Shown here one piece after another: positions 1 to 9,769 of a stretch of 64,000 bases of DNA. Under the pieces are notes generated by a model. It made no database searches. It was given only the letters and a program-made list of their open reading frames with translations, and was not told the DNA's origin. The position numbers and the translations under genes were made by a program. Source of the DNA: Chloroflexota bacterium (GTDB lineage: Bacteria; Chloroflexota; Anaerolineae; Anaerolineales; Anaerolineaceae); NCBI GenBank assembly GCA_012729755.1, contig JAAYCN010000068.1, positions 1 to 64,000 of the forward strand, given 5' to 3'. Position 1 is the first letter of the stretch, and each line of letters opens with the position of its first letter.

Positions 1-251
1 ATGCATCTTGTCACTGCTTCTCCTGATTTAGATGCTAAAATCAGGTTCGTACCCCCTATCCTTCTGGATAATATCGCTGTCCAGCTCGGTGATTGGAGTG
101 GTTACCATCTGCTGGCTCAGCACCAAATTTCTGATTTCTGTGAGGATTTTCAAAATTCTGATTTTCAGAACATTAAATCTGGTTGGGTCAATTAAATAAA
201 CGGCGGAAGTTTTTAATGACTAATTGAATTAAAATCAGTATAATCTCGCGT

Positions 252-1454
252 ATGCTAACGGTTAAAACACTTGACGATACCCTCCAAATTATTCGAGAAC
301 GATTTGGAATGCTGCGGTCTGGCAAAGAAACTGTGCCGATCCGAGAAGCATTAGGGCGATTCCTGGCGGTTTCTGTTACCGCTGATGAGTTTGTGCCTGA
401 TTTCAACCGTTCCACTGTGGATGGTTTCGCGGTAAGAGCTGTGGATGTGCAGGGGAGCTCTGATTCGATTCCGGCGATCTTGACCTGTGTAGGGGAAGTC
501 CATATGGGGCAAGGCAGCTTTTTCAGGGTCGGCGACGACCAGTGCGCCAGTGTGCCAACAGGCGGTGAAGTGCCTGCCGGCGCTGATTCTGTGGTGATGA
601 TGGAATTCGTGGAAGCGATCGGCGGTGGTCAATATGCGTTTTATAAGCCGAGCCCGCCGGGAAGCAACATGATCATACGTGGTGAAGACGGCAAGCCGGG
701 TGATCTGCTTCTCTGGCAAGGCAAACGCTTGAATTCAGCTGATTTAGGAACGCTTTCAGCGTTGGGAAGCAGTGAGGTGAGTGTCTCAACCCGACCGAAA
801 GTGGGAATTATTTCGACCGGCGATGAATTGGTCAATCCGGGTGAACCTTTGGGCCCCGGTCAAATCAGAGATGTCAATCAAGTGCTCATGCGGTCGCTCG
901 TTGAAGAAAATGACGGAATCGCAAAGTTCTACGGCATCGTGATTGATGAAGTTTCCGCGCTGCGGACTCGGGTTGTTCAGGCAGTCGCTGAATGCGACCT
1001 GGTTTTGGTCAGCGGAGGTACCTCTGTCGGTGAGCGTGACGCGATGGCAAAGGTTTTGTCCCAACTTGGTGAAATTTTTGTGCATGGTATCGCGGTAAAA
1101 CCAGGAAAACCGACCTTGTTGGGGAAAATAGATGATAAACCGATCTTTGGCTTACCGGGCAACCCAGTGGCGTGTTTTTTCATTTTTAATGCGCTCGTAA
1201 AGCCGCTGTTGCTGTCATTGCAGGGGGCTGAAGAAACCCGCGTCAGTCTTCCAGCTAAATTAACCAGGGCGGTTTCATCAAACCACGGTCGAGCAGAATT
1301 CGTCTTAGTTGAGTTGAGCGGATCGCAGGCCGCGCCAATTCCGAGCAAATCAGGTTTGATCTCGACAGTCAGCAAAGCGAATGGCTATTTTGTCATTCAA
1401 CGCGACCAGGAGGGGCTGCCTGCCGGAGCGGATGTCGAGATTTATTTGTTCTAA
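252..1454 (+). CDS. moeA: Molybdopterin molybdenumtransferase MoeA
   Basis: 400-aa ORF; MoeA signatures FNRSTVDGFAVRA, GAD(S)VVMMEFVE, ISTGDELV, GGTSVGERD, KPGKPTLLG, GLPGNPVACFF. Confidence 0.93.
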   Translation: MLTVKTLDDTLQIIRERFGMLRSGKETVPIREALGRFLAVSVTADEFVPDFNRSTVDGFAVRAVDVQGSSDSIPAILTCVGEVHMGQGSFFRVGDDQCASVPTGGEVPAGADSVVMMEFVEAIGGGQYAFYKPSPPGSNMIIRGEDGKPGDLLLWQGKRLNSADLGTLSALGSSEVSVSTRPKVGIISTGDELVNPGEPLGPGQIRDVNQVLMRSLVEENDGIAKFYGIVIDEVSALRTRVVQAVAECDLVLVSGGTSVGERDAMAKVLSQLGEIFVHGIAVKPGKPTLLGKIDDKPIFGLPGNPVACFFIFNALVKPLLLSLQGAEETRVSLPAKLTRAVSSNHGRAEFVLVELSGSQAAPIPSKSGLISTVSKANGYFVIQRDQEGLPAGADVEIYLF

Positions 1455-1466
1455 CAGGAGGGTAAC

Positions 1467-3380
1467 ATGGCCTTTACTTATCTAACCAATATACCACTCG
1501 AGCAAGCGCGGGCTGATTACCTGGCTCGTTTGATCGAGCTCGGCCTGTCAGCAAAGGCTGAAACCATCGCTACGGTTGAAGCCAACCATCGCGTGACGGC
1601 CAAGGCTGTGTATGCCAGAATCAGCGCGCCGCATTACAACGCTTGCGCGATGGATGGGATCGCGTTGGATGCCTCGAAAACTTTTGGGGCTAATGAGGTT
1701 AATCCGGTGATTCTGGAAGAAGCGGATTTCACTTGGGTAAATACCGGTGATCCGCTGCCGAGCGGATGTGACAGCGTTGTGATGGTGGAAGATGTCATCC
1801 GGGAGGGCGATTCGGTGAAGCTGTTTGCGGCAGCTACTCCCTGGCAGCATGTGAGGCAGATTGGCGAGGATGTCGCGGCAGGGGATATGATTATTCCATC
1901 CTATGAAGAACTTACCCCACCAGCGCTGGGGGCTCTGCTGGCCGCGGGGGTGCTCGAGGTAGAGGTAATTCAGAAGCCACTGGTGGCTTTCATTCCAACC
2001 GGAAATGAGATTGTTTCCCCAAAAAAGCATCCCGAGCCTGGTGAAATTATCGAGTTCAATTCAACAATTTTCTGCGGCATGGTTGAGGATTGGGGATGTC
2101 GAAGCAAGGTATATCCGATCGTGCCGGACAATCAAATCGCGATTGAAGCGGCAATAAGACAAGCCTCAGCAGAATGCGATCTGGTGTTGCTTAATGCCGG
2201 CTCATCAGCCGGCGCCAGGGATTACGCGATTGAGGCGATAGGCAAAGTCGGAGAAGTCGTCTTGCATGGCATTGCCATCAAACCTGGCAAGCCAACAATC
2301 CTCGCAAATATGATGAAATGCGAGCAGGTGGTGCCGCTGATCGGCCTGCCGGGGTACCCGGTTTCAGGAATCCTGGTGATGGAAGAAATCATTAAAGAGG
2401 TGATTTCCCTGATGACAAAACGAGTTTACCCTGCTGATAAAACAGTGGAGGCGACCAGTTCGCGCCGGCTCAATTCAGGTTTGAAGTATTTGGAATTCAT
2501 TCGCGCGAGGGTCGGAAACGTTGCCGGCAAGCGCGTAGCTGTTGCGCTGAATCGCGGCGCGGGGGTGGTCAGTTCGTTTGTCAAGGCTGATGGTATTGTG
2601 AAAATCCCACAAGATCTGGAAGGTTATGAGGCGGGCGAACAAGTTGAGGTTCAATTATTGAAATCGCTGGAGGAAATAGATCGCACTCTGGTGATTACCG
2701 GCAGTCATGACCCATTGATTGATGAAGTAATTGACCTGATGAAGCATCGGTATCCGGCTGATCGTGTGGCATCTTCACACGTGGGCAGTTTGGGCGGGAT
2801 CCTGGCTGTCAAACGTGGCGAAGCTCATCTGGGGGGGGTACATTTATTGGACGAAGACAGTGGCGAATACAATTTAGGGTATATGCGCAAGTATTTTACA
2901 GAAGGTGGTGTCGTGCTGCTGTCTTGTGTCAAGCGTACGCAAGGGTTGATCGTTGAAAAGGGCAACCCAAGGGGAGTGAAAGGGATTGAGGATTTGCCGG
3001 GGCTTAATTATGTCAACCGCCAAAAAGGGAGCGGAACACGCATCCTGATCGATTATATGTGTAAGAAACACGGTATCGATACCACCGCGATCAAAGGATA
3101 CACCCGAGAGGAATTCACCCATACAGCTGTCGCGGCCGCGGTTGCCATGGGCACGGCAGATGTCGGCTTGGGTATCTATGCGGCGTCCCGAATCTATGAC
3201 CTCGACTTTATTCCTGTGGGTGAAGAGCAATATGATCTCCTGTTTTTAGAGTCGGCCTTAGAGCTCGCGCCGGCGCAACATTTTCTGGACGTGTTAAAAT
3301 CAACTGATCTGACCATCAGGCTGAAAGCCATGGGCGGATATGAGATGAACAACCCAGGAGCGGTGAGAAAATGGAATTGA
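1467..3380 (+). CDS. MoeA-like molybdopterin biosynthesis protein fused to a C-terminal periplasmic-binding-protein-like (PBP) domain
   Basis: N-terminal MoeA motifs ([50 protein letters not shown]); C-terminal part ([22 protein letters not shown]...[32 protein letters not shown]) resembles the substrate-binding-like domain known from MoeA-PBP fusions. Confidence 0.9.
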   Translation: MAFTYLTNIPLEQARADYLARLIELGLSAKAETIATVEANHRVTAKAVYARISAPHYNACAMDGIALDASKTFGANEVNPVILEEADFTWVNTGDPLPSGCDSVVMVEDVIREGDSVKLFAAATPWQHVRQIGEDVAAGDMIIPSYEELTPPALGALLAAGVLEVEVIQKPLVAFIPTGNEIVSPKKHPEPGEIIEFNSTIFCGMVEDWGCRSKVYPIVPDNQIAIEAAIRQASAECDLVLLNAGSSAGARDYAIEAIGKVGEVVLHGIAIKPGKPTILANMMKCEQVVPLIGLPGYPVSGILVMEEIIKEVISLMTKRVYPADKTVEATSSRRLNSGLKYLEFIRARVGNVAGKRVAVALNRGAGVVSSFVKADGIVKIPQDLEGYEAGEQVEVQLLKSLEEIDRTLVITGSHDPLIDEVIDLMKHRYPADRVASSHVGSLGGILAVKRGEAHLGGVHLLDEDSGEYNLGYMRKYFTEGGVVLLSCVKRTQGLIVEKGNPRGVKGIEDLPGLNYVNRQKGSGTRILIDYMCKKHGIDTTAIKGYTREEFTHTAVAAAVAMGTADVGLGIYAASRIYDLDFIPVGEEQYDLLFLESALELAPAQHFLDVLKSTDLTIRLKAMGGYEMNNPGAVRKWN

Positions 3381-3853
3381 CCCATCTGGATGAAAAGGGC
3401 GCCGCCAGAATGGTGGATGTGAGCCAAAAACAGGCAACAGAGCGCATAGCCAAAGCCGAATCTCGCGTGAGAATGGCACCAGAAACTCTAAAGTTAATTT
3501 TGGCCGGCGAAGCAAAAAAAGGCGATGTTTTGGCGGTAGCGCGTGTGGCGGGGATTATGGCCGCCAAGAAAACATCTGAATTAATTCCCCTTTGTCACCA
3601 AATCCCAATCACGGGTGTAAGCATCGAATTTGAAGCTGTTGGAGAAACCGAGCTGGTAATCACCTCTTTTGTAAAAACTGTCAGTCAGACCGGTGTTGAG
3701 ATGGAAGCTTTGGTAGCGGCTTCTGTATCCGCGTTGACGGTTTATGATATGTTAAAGGCGGTTGACCGCGGCATGGTGATCGTGGAAACTTTGCTCGTGC
3801 TTAAGGACGGGGGTCGATCAGGTCGTTTTGAAAGAGGCACACGAAGGTTATGA
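3371..3853 (+). CDS. moaC: Cyclic pyranopterin monophosphate synthase MoaC
   Basis: 160 aa; [65 protein letters not shown]. Confidence 0.96.
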   Translation: MELTHLDEKGAARMVDVSQKQATERIAKAESRVRMAPETLKLILAGEAKKGDVLAVARVAGIMAAKKTSELIPLCHQIPITGVSIEFEAVGETELVITSFVKTVSQTGVEMEALVAASVSALTVYDMLKAVDRGMVIVETLLVLKDGGRSGRFERGTRRL

Positions 3854-4791
3854 AAGACCAGTTTGGCAGAGAGATAAGTTACCTGCGGCTTTCGATCACA
3901 GAACGTTGCACATTGCGCTGCGTTTATTGCCGTTCCGAAGAAGGACTATGCCCGAAGGCCGCGGAACTAACTGCTGACCAATTGATAGAGGTCACTCGCG
4001 CGTGCGCTGAACTTGGGGTTAATAAAGTGCGCGTTACAGGCGGTGAGCCGCTCTTGCGTCGAGACCTGATTGAAATTGTCGCGGGGATTCGTGCCATCCC
4101 TGAAATCAAAGATGTTTCCCTGACGACGAACGCCCAGGATTTGGCGAATCAGGCAGCTGGTTTGAAAACTGCGGGTCTGGATCGGATAAATATCAGCATG
4201 GATTCGCTCGATCCAGATAAGTTCGAACGTATGACTAATGGAAATCTGATGAAGGTGCTGGAAGGCATTGAGAAAGCGATTGAAGTCGGTCTGGCACCGA
4301 TCAAGATTAATTGTGTGTTGATCAAAGGCACGAATGATGATGAGGTAAGGGATTTCATCGAGTTTACCCGCGATCACCCGATTGACGTGCGGTTTATTGA
4401 ATATATGCCAATCGGCAATGACAGCGAAAAAGTGGGCATTAACAATCAGGATATCCTGGCTGCCTTTCCGGAGCTGGAGCCTGTCCTGTCGCGTTACGCT
4501 GGTCAACCATCCCGGGACTATCAGATTAAAGGTTATCAGGGGCGGGTTGGGTTGATTAGCCCGATTTCCCGGCGCTTCTGTATCGACTGCAACCGCATTC
4601 GCATGATGAGCGATGGCACCCTGCGGGCTTGTCTGGGGCAGGAAAGCGAAGTTTGCCTGCGGCCAGCGCTCGACCAGGGGCATGAGGCGATTCGCGATCT
4701 GATTGAAAAAACAATATACAACAAGCCGCGCGGACACAATTTCGGAAGAGAGCATTTGAATCAGCGCAATATGAGCCGCATTGGAGGATGA
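3850..4791 (+). CDS. moaA: GTP 3',8-cyclase MoaA (radical SAM)
   Basis: [16 protein letters not shown] (CxxxCxxC), [14 protein letters not shown]-terminal FCIDCNRIR cluster and terminal GG (SRIGG*); ATGA overlap with moaC. Confidence 0.95.
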   Translation: MKDQFGREISYLRLSITERCTLRCVYCRSEEGLCPKAAELTADQLIEVTRACAELGVNKVRVTGGEPLLRRDLIEIVAGIRAIPEIKDVSLTTNAQDLANQAAGLKTAGLDRINISMDSLDPDKFERMTNGNLMKVLEGIEKAIEVGLAPIKINCVLIKGTNDDEVRDFIEFTRDHPIDVRFIEYMPIGNDSEKVGINNQDILAAFPELEPVLSRYAGQPSRDYQIKGYQGRVGLISPISRRFCIDCNRIRMMSDGTLRACLGQESEVCLRPALDQGHEAIRDLIEKTIYNKPRGHNFGREHLNQRNMSRIGG

Positions 4792-4792
4792 T

Positions 4793-5713
4793 TTGCCAAA
4801 AGTTTTAGCAGTCAGCATTAGTGATAAAAAGGGAATAATCAAGACGCCGATTGAGAAGGCGAGACTGATTGAAAATTTCGGCATCGAAGGCGACGCTCAT
4901 GCTGGCAATTGGCACCGTCAGGTGAGCTTGCTGGATCAGCGCAGCGTTGACAAGATGATTGCCAAAGGGGCGAAGGGTTTGCGCCCCGGTATTTTCGCTG
5001 AGAATATCACTACGGAAGGGATCGAGCTGTTCAGCCTGCCGATCGGCACCAAAATTGAGATTGGCGATGTGCTCTTGGAAGTGACGCAGATTGGCAAAGA
5101 ATGCCATCAGCATTGTCAGATCTATCAGCAGGTGGGCAGTTGTGTTATGCCGCTGGAAGGCATTTTCACCCGGGTTCTGAGAGGCGGCGAAATTCAGGCA
5201 GGGGATGAGATTACGGTCAAGCCAATCATCAAAGGCGCTGTTGTGACGCTTTCGGATAAAAGCTTTGAAGGGATTCGTGAAGATAAATCCGGACCAGCTA
5301 TCGTGCAGAGACTGCAAGGACTGGTTGAGATCCTGGAGGCGCGGATTTTAGCGGATGATCAGGGGCAAATTGAAAAAACTTTGATTGAGCTCGTCGATCG
5401 CGGGGATCTTGATCTGGTCTTCACGACTGGTGGAACAGGTTTAGCCCCGCGGGATGTAACCCCTGAGGCGACCAAAGCGGTCTGTACGCGCCTTGTGCCT
5501 GGAATTCCTGAAGCGATGCGTGCGGCCAGTGCCGAAATTACTGACAAGGCTATGCTCAGTCGAGCGGTGGCTGGCATTCGCGGCAAAACATTGATCATCA
5601 ATCTGCCCGGCAGCCCTAAGGCGGCGATTGAATGTCTCGAGGTTTTCCTGCCGGTGATGAACCATGCAATCGAAACATTACGGGGCGAGGCATTTGAGTG
5701 TGGCAGGAGTTAA
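4793..5713 (+). CDS. MOSC domain - MogA/MoaB (molybdopterin adenylyltransferase) fusion protein
   Basis: N-terminal MOSC (GDAHAGNWHRQVSLLDQRSVDK, LRPGIFAENITTEGIEL, GKECHQHC); C-terminal MogA (AVVTLSDKSFEGIREDKSGP, TTGGTGLAPRDVTPEA, INLPGSPKAAIECL). Start taken as TTG 4793 downstream of GGAGG; track ORF begins at 4781. Confidence 0.88.
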   Translation: MPKVLAVSISDKKGIIKTPIEKARLIENFGIEGDAHAGNWHRQVSLLDQRSVDKMIAKGAKGLRPGIFAENITTEGIELFSLPIGTKIEIGDVLLEVTQIGKECHQHCQIYQQVGSCVMPLEGIFTRVLRGGEIQAGDEITVKPIIKGAVVTLSDKSFEGIREDKSGPAIVQRLQGLVEILEARILADDQGQIEKTLIELVDRGDLDLVFTTGGTGLAPRDVTPEATKAVCTRLVPGIPEAMRAASAEITDKAMLSRAVAGIRGKTLIINLPGSPKAAIECLEVFLPVMNHAIETLRGEAFECGRS

Positions 5714-5774
5714 TCCTCCCGACAGGTGATATAATTCATGCACTTTTGTAATTCGACAAAAGTTTCTTCGACCT

Positions 5775-5894
5775 GCTCGACCTAATTGCCCACGCAGATG
5801 GTCCTGCAGGCGGAAGTCACAGTAAATCCAAAGCGCTGTGGCTCAAGGGTGTCTGGGGAAACCAAGACGCCTCCCGTTTGGAAAGGAGAAGTGT
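5775..5894 (+). promoter_or_regulatory. Moco/Tuco (molybdenum or tungsten cofactor) riboswitch-like leader upstream of tupA
   Basis: Hairpins GCAG(5794-5797)/CTGC(5804-5807); GTCACAG(5816-5822)/CTGTGGC(5836-5842); GGTGTCT(5848-5854)/AGACGCC(5865-5871) capped by a GAAA tetraloop; then GCCTCCCGTTTGGAAAGGAG, closely like the GCCUCCCGU..GGAAAGG end of the E. coli moaA Moco riboswitch as I recall it. A TATAAT box (5730-5735) lies upstream. Confidence 0.8.
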
Positions 5895-6710
5895 ATGAAG
5901 AAGTTGTTTTTGGTTTTAATCATGGGGGCAATGGTATTTAGTTTCGCGGCTTGTCAGAAAACCATTGAGAACCCGGTCATTCGCATGTCGACTACGACCT
6001 CGGTGAATGATTCAGGTTTAATGGGCTACTTGTTGCCTGAGTTCGAGAAAGCGACCGGATACAAGCTCGAAATTACTTCCGCGGGCACTGGTGCGGCGAT
6101 TGAGAAGGGTGTTAAAGGGGATGCGGATATCCTGCTGGTGCACTCAAAAAGCCAGGAAGAAAAGTTCATTGGAGAGGGCTTTGATGAGGTCAGGGTTCCA
6201 TTCATGTACAACTATTTCGTGATTGTTGGCCCTGCGTCAGATCCGGCAGGCGTGAAGAATTCAAAAACCGCGGCAGAAGCCTTCAAGCTGATCTTCGACA
6301 GCGGTTCACCATTCATCACGCGGGGTGACAAGAGCGGCACCAATACCAAAGAATTAGGGCTTTGGGAGGCTGCTGGGGTCAACCCCGAAGGTCAGCCCTG
6401 GTATGAAAATATAGGCAGTGGTATGGGCGCGGCATTGACCGCGGCGAACGAGAAACAGGCTTACACTCTGTCGGATAAGGCTACTTACCTGGCGCATGAA
6501 AATGATCTTGAGATCCTGTTGGAAACCGCTGACGATATGATGAACACCTATTCCATGATTGCCATCAGCCCGAAGCGTTTTGCCGACACGAACGCGGTTG
6601 GCGCCCAGGCTTTTATTGACTGGGTGAAAAGCGACGCTGCCCGCAAACTGATCGCTGAGTATGGCGTCAAAGAATACGGTCAGGCGTTATTCTACAATCT
6701 GGACAAGTAA
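5895..6710 (+). CDS. tupA: Tungstate ABC transporter substrate-binding lipoprotein TupA
   Basis: Lipoprotein signal MKKLFLVLIMGAMVFSFAAC; RMSTTTSVNDSGLMGYLLPEFE, SAGTGAAIEKGVKGDADILLVHS, YTLSDKATYLA; start at ATG 5895 inside track ORF 5838-6710. Confidence 0.9.
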   Translation: MKKLFLVLIMGAMVFSFAACQKTIENPVIRMSTTTSVNDSGLMGYLLPEFEKATGYKLEITSAGTGAAIEKGVKGDADILLVHSKSQEEKFIGEGFDEVRVPFMYNYFVIVGPASDPAGVKNSKTAAEAFKLIFDSGSPFITRGDKSGTNTKELGLWEAAGVNPEGQPWYENIGSGMGAALTAANEKQAYTLSDKATYLAHENDLEILLETADDMMNTYSMIAISPKRFADTNAVGAQAFIDWVKSDAARKLIAEYGVKEYGQALFYNLDK

Positions 6711-6719
6711 ATAGTTAAT

Positions 6720-6756
6720 AAAGGCTGAAAGCAGTGCTTTCAGCCTTTATTTTTTT
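6720..6756 (+). terminator. Rho-independent terminator/attenuator between tupA and tupB
   Basis: Perfect 13-bp stem AAAGGCTGAAAGC-AGT-GCTTTCAGCCTTT followed by ATTTTTTT. Confidence 0.85.
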
Positions 6757-6758
6757 AG

Positions 6759-7445
6759 ATGGAATTCATCCGTACTGCTTTAAACCTCCTGTTCGGGGCC
6801 AACCCTGAATTGCGCCAGATTATCGGCGTGACTCTGCGTATGTCGATGTTCAGCACGCTGATTTCAGCTTTGCTCGGCATTCCGATTGGGGTTTGGGTGG
6901 GAGGTAATGAGTTTAAACTCAAAGGTTGGGTGACCCGTCTGATGAACACACTGATGGGCATTCCGCCCGTGGTAGGCGGCCTGGTTGTCTATCTCTTACT
7001 GTCAAGGTCAGGCCCATTGGGCAGCTTAAAGCTTTTATATACCGTAACTGCCATGGTGATCGCGCAGGTAATATTGATTACGCCGATCATCGCCAGCATG
7101 ACCGCCAATGTCGTCTCAATTCGTGCTAATTCCATCCGCGAGACTTGTCATGGACTGGGGATTGGCAATCACCAGCGCATGCGTTTGATGCTGGCCGAGT
7201 TCAGGGTGCCATTTATCTCTATTGTTTTGGCTGGCTTTGGCCGAGCTATTGCCGAGGTGGGGGCGATCCAGATGGTAGGTGGCAACATCCAATTCAAAAC
7301 CCGTGTGATGACCACAGCGATCATGATGCAATCAAATATGGGTCATTTTGAGCTGGCAGTCGCGCTCGGTGTGGTGTTGTTGTTGATTTCATTCGCCATT
7401 AATTCTTTTGTTTACAGGCTGCAGAAAGGATGGCAGCGTGTATAG
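6759..7445 (+). CDS. tupB: Tungstate ABC transporter permease TupB
   Basis: 228-aa membrane permease; NTLMGIPPVVGGLVVYLLLSRSGPLG, AEFRVPFISIVLAGFGRAIAEVGAIQMVGGNI. Confidence 0.9.
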   Translation: MEFIRTALNLLFGANPELRQIIGVTLRMSMFSTLISALLGIPIGVWVGGNEFKLKGWVTRLMNTLMGIPPVVGGLVVYLLLSRSGPLGSLKLLYTVTAMVIAQVILITPIIASMTANVVSIRANSIRETCHGLGIGNHQRMRLMLAEFRVPFISIVLAGFGRAIAEVGAIQMVGGNIQFKTRVMTTAIMMQSNMGHFELAVALGVVLLLISFAINSFVYRLQKGWQRV

Positions 7446-8109
7446 CATCAAAGACGTTCGGGTTGTCTACGGCAGTCAATTGATCTTGTCAATTGATGAG
7501 CTATTATTTGAGAGCGCTAAAAAATATGGCATTATTGGTGAAAATGGAAGCGGCAAAACAACGTTGTTAAAAGTAATCAGCCAATGGCTTGTTCCAACGC
7601 ATGGGAATGTGACTGGTTTTAATAAGGTTGATGTTGGGTATATGCCACAGAAGCCGTTCATTTTCTCAATATCGGTACTGAACAACGTTCTGATTGCTTT
7701 GGAGGGGGTCAGCGACGCTGAACAGAGAGCTTTTTCCGCGCTGGAGAAAGTGGGTTTAAACGGTTTAGCGAAACGGCGTGCGGATCGCCTTTCAGGGGGG
7801 GAGATGCAGCGTCTGTCTCTGGCAAGGATGATTGCAAAGCCTCGCCAGGTACTGCTTCTCGATGAACCTTCCTCCGCGACTGACATCCGGGGTACTGATC
7901 AGATTGAAAAAATTTTGGACGCATATTGCGCGGAAACCAGGTGTACTTTGATCATGACCACCCATTCTCCTGCTCAAGCATTGAGAATGGTGGATGAAGT
8001 TATCTATCTGGAAGATGGTCAAATGGTCGAACATGGCCCGGCTGACCAGGTCATTCGTCATACTGACAACCCGAAAACTTTAGCTTTTCTGCAACATTGG
8101 CATATTTAG
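7438..8109 (+). CDS. tupC: Tungstate ABC transporter ATP-binding protein TupC
   Basis: Walker A GENGSGKTTLL, signature LSGGEMQRLSLARM, Walker B VLLLDEPSS; GTG start 7438 overlapping tupB. Confidence 0.9.
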   Translation: MYSIKDVRVVYGSQLILSIDELLFESAKKYGIIGENGSGKTTLLKVISQWLVPTHGNVTGFNKVDVGYMPQKPFIFSISVLNNVLIALEGVSDAEQRAFSALEKVGLNGLAKRRADRLSGGEMQRLSLARMIAKPRQVLLLDEPSSATDIRGTDQIEKILDAYCAETRCTLIMTTHSPAQALRMVDEVIYLEDGQMVEHGPADQVIRHTDNPKTLAFLQHWHI

Positions 8110-8431
8110 TTTCATTGCGTGAAAAATGGGGCGAATCGGAGCTATCACGCTTTTTCTCAGCGGAGACCTGTCTATCTTGTACCATGGAAGATTCGGCAAA
8201 AAACCTCCTATCGATGTATAATCAACATGGCGCAGGAGACGAGTGGACAGTGTCTTACCCGCCATGCCACGCGCAGCGATAACCTGTTTGATCACTCTCA
8301 CCTGGTCAAGCATGGTTTTATTTAAACAGTAATCATCAGGCTTGATATTCAAGCTTGTTAGGTTTTGTACGATCCCTGCCCAGACGGTTGCAGGTGAACC
8401 AATTTGAATTTAGTTTTTCAAAGGAGAATGT

Positions 8432-9475
8432 ATGCAACTTCCAATTCGAGTACTTCAATGGGGACTTGGTGCCATGGGCAGCGGTATGGCCAAGCTGATG
8501 CTGCAGAAGAGCGGGCTTCAGATCGTTGCCGCGGTGGATGCCAGGCCAGATTATGTCGGAAAAGATCTGGGTGAAATTCTGGACGTTGGGAAGAAAATGG
8601 GTGTAGTCGTAACCGATAAGCCTGAAACAGTTCTTGATAAAAACAAGGTTGACATTGTTGTTATTGCTACCACCTCATGGGCGGCTAAACAGGCGCCAGA
8701 TCTCAAGAAAATTATCAATGCTGGCATCAATGTGATCTCGATCGCTGAAGAAATGTCCGACGTCGAGGCGCAAAGCCCTAAGCTTGGCAAAGAGCTGGAC
8801 GATTTGGCCAAGAAAAACGGCGTAACTGTTTTAGGCACCGGGGTAAACCCTGGATTCGTGCTGGACCTGCTTGTAGTGATGCTGACCGCTGGCTGTCAAT
8901 CGGTAGAACACATTGAGGCTTCGCGCGTGAATGACCTCAGCCCATATGGCCCGACTGTCATGGAAACACAGGGCGTTGGCATGACGCCTGAGGCTTTCAG
9001 GGCAGGCGTCGCGAATGGTACTGTGGTTGGCCATGTTGGCTTCCCCGAATCGATCCACATGATCAGCTCAGCCCTGGGGCTGGGCGTGGATCGCATCGAA
9101 GAAACTCGTGAACCGATCATCAGTAAAGTTTATCGGGAGACACCCCATGTGAAGGTTGAACCTGGTATGGTGGCGGGATGCGCGCATATCGGGGTGGGAT
9201 ATCGCGGTGATAAAGAGGTAATTCGCTTAATTCATCCGCAACAGATTCATCCCCAGCTCGAACAGCAAGACACTGGCGATTACATCAATATTTACGGCTT
9301 GCCGGAAATTCACATGGCTATTAAGCCCGAAATCGCCGGTGGAAAAGCCACTATGGGCATTGCGGTCAATATGATCCCCCATGTCGTAGCTGCGACGCCA
9401 GGGTTGAAGAGAATGATTGACCTGCCGACACCTGCCGCCTTAATGGGTGAGAGTGCCTATTCAAGGAGAGTATGA
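8432..9475 (+). CDS. ord: 2,4-diaminopentanoate dehydrogenase
   Basis: Rossmann LQWGLGAMGSGMAKLM; DAP dehydrogenase-like LGTGVNPGFVLDLLVVMLT; first gene of ort/ora cluster; RBS AAAGGAG. Confidence 0.88.
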   Translation: MQLPIRVLQWGLGAMGSGMAKLMLQKSGLQIVAAVDARPDYVGKDLGEILDVGKKMGVVVTDKPETVLDKNKVDIVVIATTSWAAKQAPDLKKIINAGINVISIAEEMSDVEAQSPKLGKELDDLAKKNGVTVLGTGVNPGFVLDLLVVMLTAGCQSVEHIEASRVNDLSPYGPTVMETQGVGMTPEAFRAGVANGTVVGHVGFPESIHMISSALGLGVDRIEETREPIISKVYRETPHVKVEPGMVAGCAHIGVGYRGDKEVIRLIHPQQIHPQLEQQDTGDYINIYGLPEIHMAIKPEIAGGKATMGIAVNMIPHVVAATPGLKRMIDLPTPAALMGESAYSRRV

Positions 9476-9481
9476 GGTCAA

Positions 9482-9769
9482 ATGGCTAAGATTAAAGCAG
9501 GAACCTGGGTTGAGATAGAACGCGTTGTTCTCAACCCAGAACAGCGGGCTCCATCTCTTCCTGAAGACACCAAGCAGGCGCCATACATTATGCATGTCTC
9601 AGGATTTTTAACTGAAGAATCAGAATTAGGCAGAGTTGCGCGAATCCGGACAATAATTGGCCGCTGCCACGAAGGAAAAATCATTTGTGTGGAGCCCCAC
9701 TACTCGCATAGCTTTGGCAATTTGATGCTGGAAATACTGACTATCGGCACGGAGGAGGAGGCATTATGA
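9482..9769 (+). CDS. ortA: 2-amino-4-ketopentanoate thiolase alpha subunit
   Basis: 95-aa protein MAKIKAGTWVEIERVVLNPEQRAP..PEDTKQAPYIMHVSGFL; position between ord and ortB. Confidence 0.87.
   Translation: MAKIKAGTWVEIERVVLNPEQRAPSLPEDTKQAPYIMHVSGFLTEESELGRVARIRTIIGRCHEGKIICVEPHYSHSFGNLMLEILTIGTEEEAL

Noticed and set aside
1-195. 64-aa + strand ORF at window start
   Set aside because: No recognisable family, composition not convincing, starts at the window edge; not called.
3967-4884. 305-aa minus-strand ORF
   Set aside because: Fully antisense to moaA and the start of MOSC-MogA, whose motifs are unambiguous; translation shows no family features.
5742-5763. ACTTTTGT/ACAAAAGT inverted repeat considered as part of the riboswitch
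   Set aside because: Upstream of the recognisable Moco aptamer core and AT-only stem; may be a weak terminator of the moa operon or leader hairpin, but function cannot be assigned.
8080-8352. 90-aa minus-strand ORF in the tupC-ord gap
   Set aside because: Overlaps the tupC 3' end, no recognisable domain, no clear SD; more likely chance than a gene.
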